This document shows positions 63,437 to 64,000 of a stretch of 64,000 nt of DNA, piece after piece (within the stretch, counting starts at the first letter, position 1; the number at the start of each line of letters is the position of its first letter). The notes beneath the pieces are model-generated. The model made no database searches. It saw only the letters and a list, made by a program, of their open reading frames with translations, and had not been told where the DNA came from. The stretch is taken from positions 1 to 64,000 of the forward strand of contig NZ_QMHO01000002.1 of NCBI RefSeq assembly GCF_003313505.1, read 5' to 3'. The position numbers and the translations under genes are program-made. This DNA comes from Pedobacter nanyangensis (GTDB lineage Bacteria > Bacteroidota > Bacteroidia > Sphingobacteriales > Sphingobacteriaceae).

Positions 63437-64000
63437 TGATCAAAGTATTGAAGAAAGCGCTGGAAGGTTTGGACGTGGTTGCTAAACTCCAATATCTGGC
63501 CCAGAAATATAAAGATAAAATTGTATTTTCGACCAGTTTTGGCTGGGAAGACCAAGTGGTTACGCACCTGATATTTGCCCATAAAATCCCGATCAAAGTA
63601 TTTACGTTGGAAACAGGCAGGCTTTTCCCAGAAACCTACTATGTATGGAACAGAACCTTGGAAATTTATCAGCAGCCCATTCATGCTTATTTCCCGCAAA
63701 GCGATTTGTTACAGGCTATGGTGGCAGCAAAAGGCCCAAATAGCTTTTACGAATCGGTAGAAAACCGAAAGGAATGCTGCTACATCAGAAAGATTGAGCC
63801 TTTGAAAAGGGCCCTGGCGGGAAATGAACTATGGATTACAGGCATTAGGGCCGACCAAAGTGCTAACCGCGAGGGGATGGAAGACATAGAGTGGGACGAA
63901 GGAAACCAATTACTTAAATTCCATCCCATTTTTGATTGGACGCTGGATGATGTAAAAGCTTACGTGAAGGAACATAACATTGTGTATAATACCCTGCACG
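63436..64000 (+). CDS. cysH: Adenylyl-sulfate/PAPS reductase (CysH), partial
   Basis: The ATG overlaps the previous stop by one base (TAATG), and 188 codons are visible before the window ends. The protein starts MIKVLKKALEGLDVVAKLQY. The nucleotide-binding signature is FSTSFGWEDQ, and the FTLETGRLFPETY segment is typical. Cys114-Cys115 in RKECCYIRKIEPL is the first half of the 4Fe-4S motif of APS-type reductases; the second CxxC half lies beyond the edge. WITGIRADQSANR is also diagnostic. It reduces activated sulfate to sulfite for the sulfite reductase of the same operon. The CC motif favours APS over PAPS as substrate. Confidence 0.93.
   Translation, partial: MIKVLKKALEGLDVVAKLQYLAQKYKDKIVFSTSFGWEDQVVTHLIFAHKIPIKVFTLETGRLFPETYYVWNRTLEIYQQPIHAYFPQSDLLQAMVAAKGPNSFYESVENRKECCYIRKIEPLKRALAGNELWITGIRADQSANREGMEDIEWDEGNQLLKFHPIFDWTLDDVKAYVKEHNIVYNTLH

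Noticed and set aside
1..64000. CRISPR array, tRNA or rRNA genes, integron or att sites
   Set aside because: No regularly spaced repeats, tRNA-like cloverleaf ends or rRNA segments were noticed when reading the sequence. A dedicated scan was not possible.

Overview
The window looks like chromosomal DNA of a Bacteroidota bacterium, most likely Sphingobacteriaceae (Pedobacter or a close relative). The evidence is three SusC/SusD pairs, a FecI/FecR cascade, a giant hybrid two-component regulator, TAnnTTTG-type -7 promoter elements, moderately AT-rich DNA, and a heparinase II whose sequence closely follows my memory of the Pedobacter heparinus enzyme. No tRNA, rRNA, CRISPR array or intact transposase was seen.

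Layout. (1) 1-1000 is a gene-poor edge with short repeats resembling an insertion-sequence end, four hairpins, and two related minus-strand mini-ORFs. (2) 1006-19602 (+) is a polysaccharide utilization locus (PUL 1): ECF sigma factor, FecR anti-sigma, SusC with an STN signalling domain, SusD, FAD-dependent oxidoreductase, TIM-barrel glycosidase lipoprotein, Ig-like lipoprotein, GH3 glycosidase, a second glycosidase and a second FAD oxidoreductase (paralogues of the first pair), and a CstA-family transporter. Its substrate cannot be named from sequence. A strong two-way terminator closes it. (3) 19739-42461 is a heparin/heparan sulfate locus (PUL 2). The minus strand carries, in transcription order, SusC, SusD, a PL15-like exolyase, an N-sulfatase-like sulfatase, a ROK kinase, a 6-O-sulfatase-like sulfatase, a sugar MFS permease, a hybrid two-component regulator and heparinase II. 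The plus strand carries a GH88 unsaturated glucuronyl hydrolase and a lipoprotein formylglycine-generating enzyme. Together these would bind and import heparan chains, cut them to unsaturated disaccharides, desulfate and hydrolyse them, and import and phosphorylate the amino sugar.

(4) 42496-46554 holds signal-transduction genes: a NarX-type kinase with its LuxR-type response regulator, and a small protein next to a short soluble histidine kinase. (5) 46560-51544 (-) is a SusC/SusD pair whose only trace of an enzyme is a decayed glycosidase C-terminus downstream of SusD. (6) 52111-58657 holds housekeeping and unknown genes: two tandem PqiA-like membrane proteins, a lipid A acyltransferase-like protein, a DUF6624 protein, small hypotheticals, and a MarR regulator with a membrane protein. 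(7) 58844-64000 (+) is an assimilatory sulfate-reduction operon: sulfite reductase, SUMT, a precorrin-2 dehydrogenase/TauE fusion, and CysH (cut by the window edge). It is preceded by a 13-codon ORF with tandem Cys codons and a terminator hairpin, which together look like a cysteine-sensing attenuator.

The strongest candidates for something undescribed are the Cys-Cys leader/attenuator (58883-58993), the dehydrogenase-transporter fusion (61925-63436), the exported sulfatase-maturing enzyme beside two exported Cys-type sulfatases, and the mirrored oxidoreductase/glycosidase arrangement of PUL 1.
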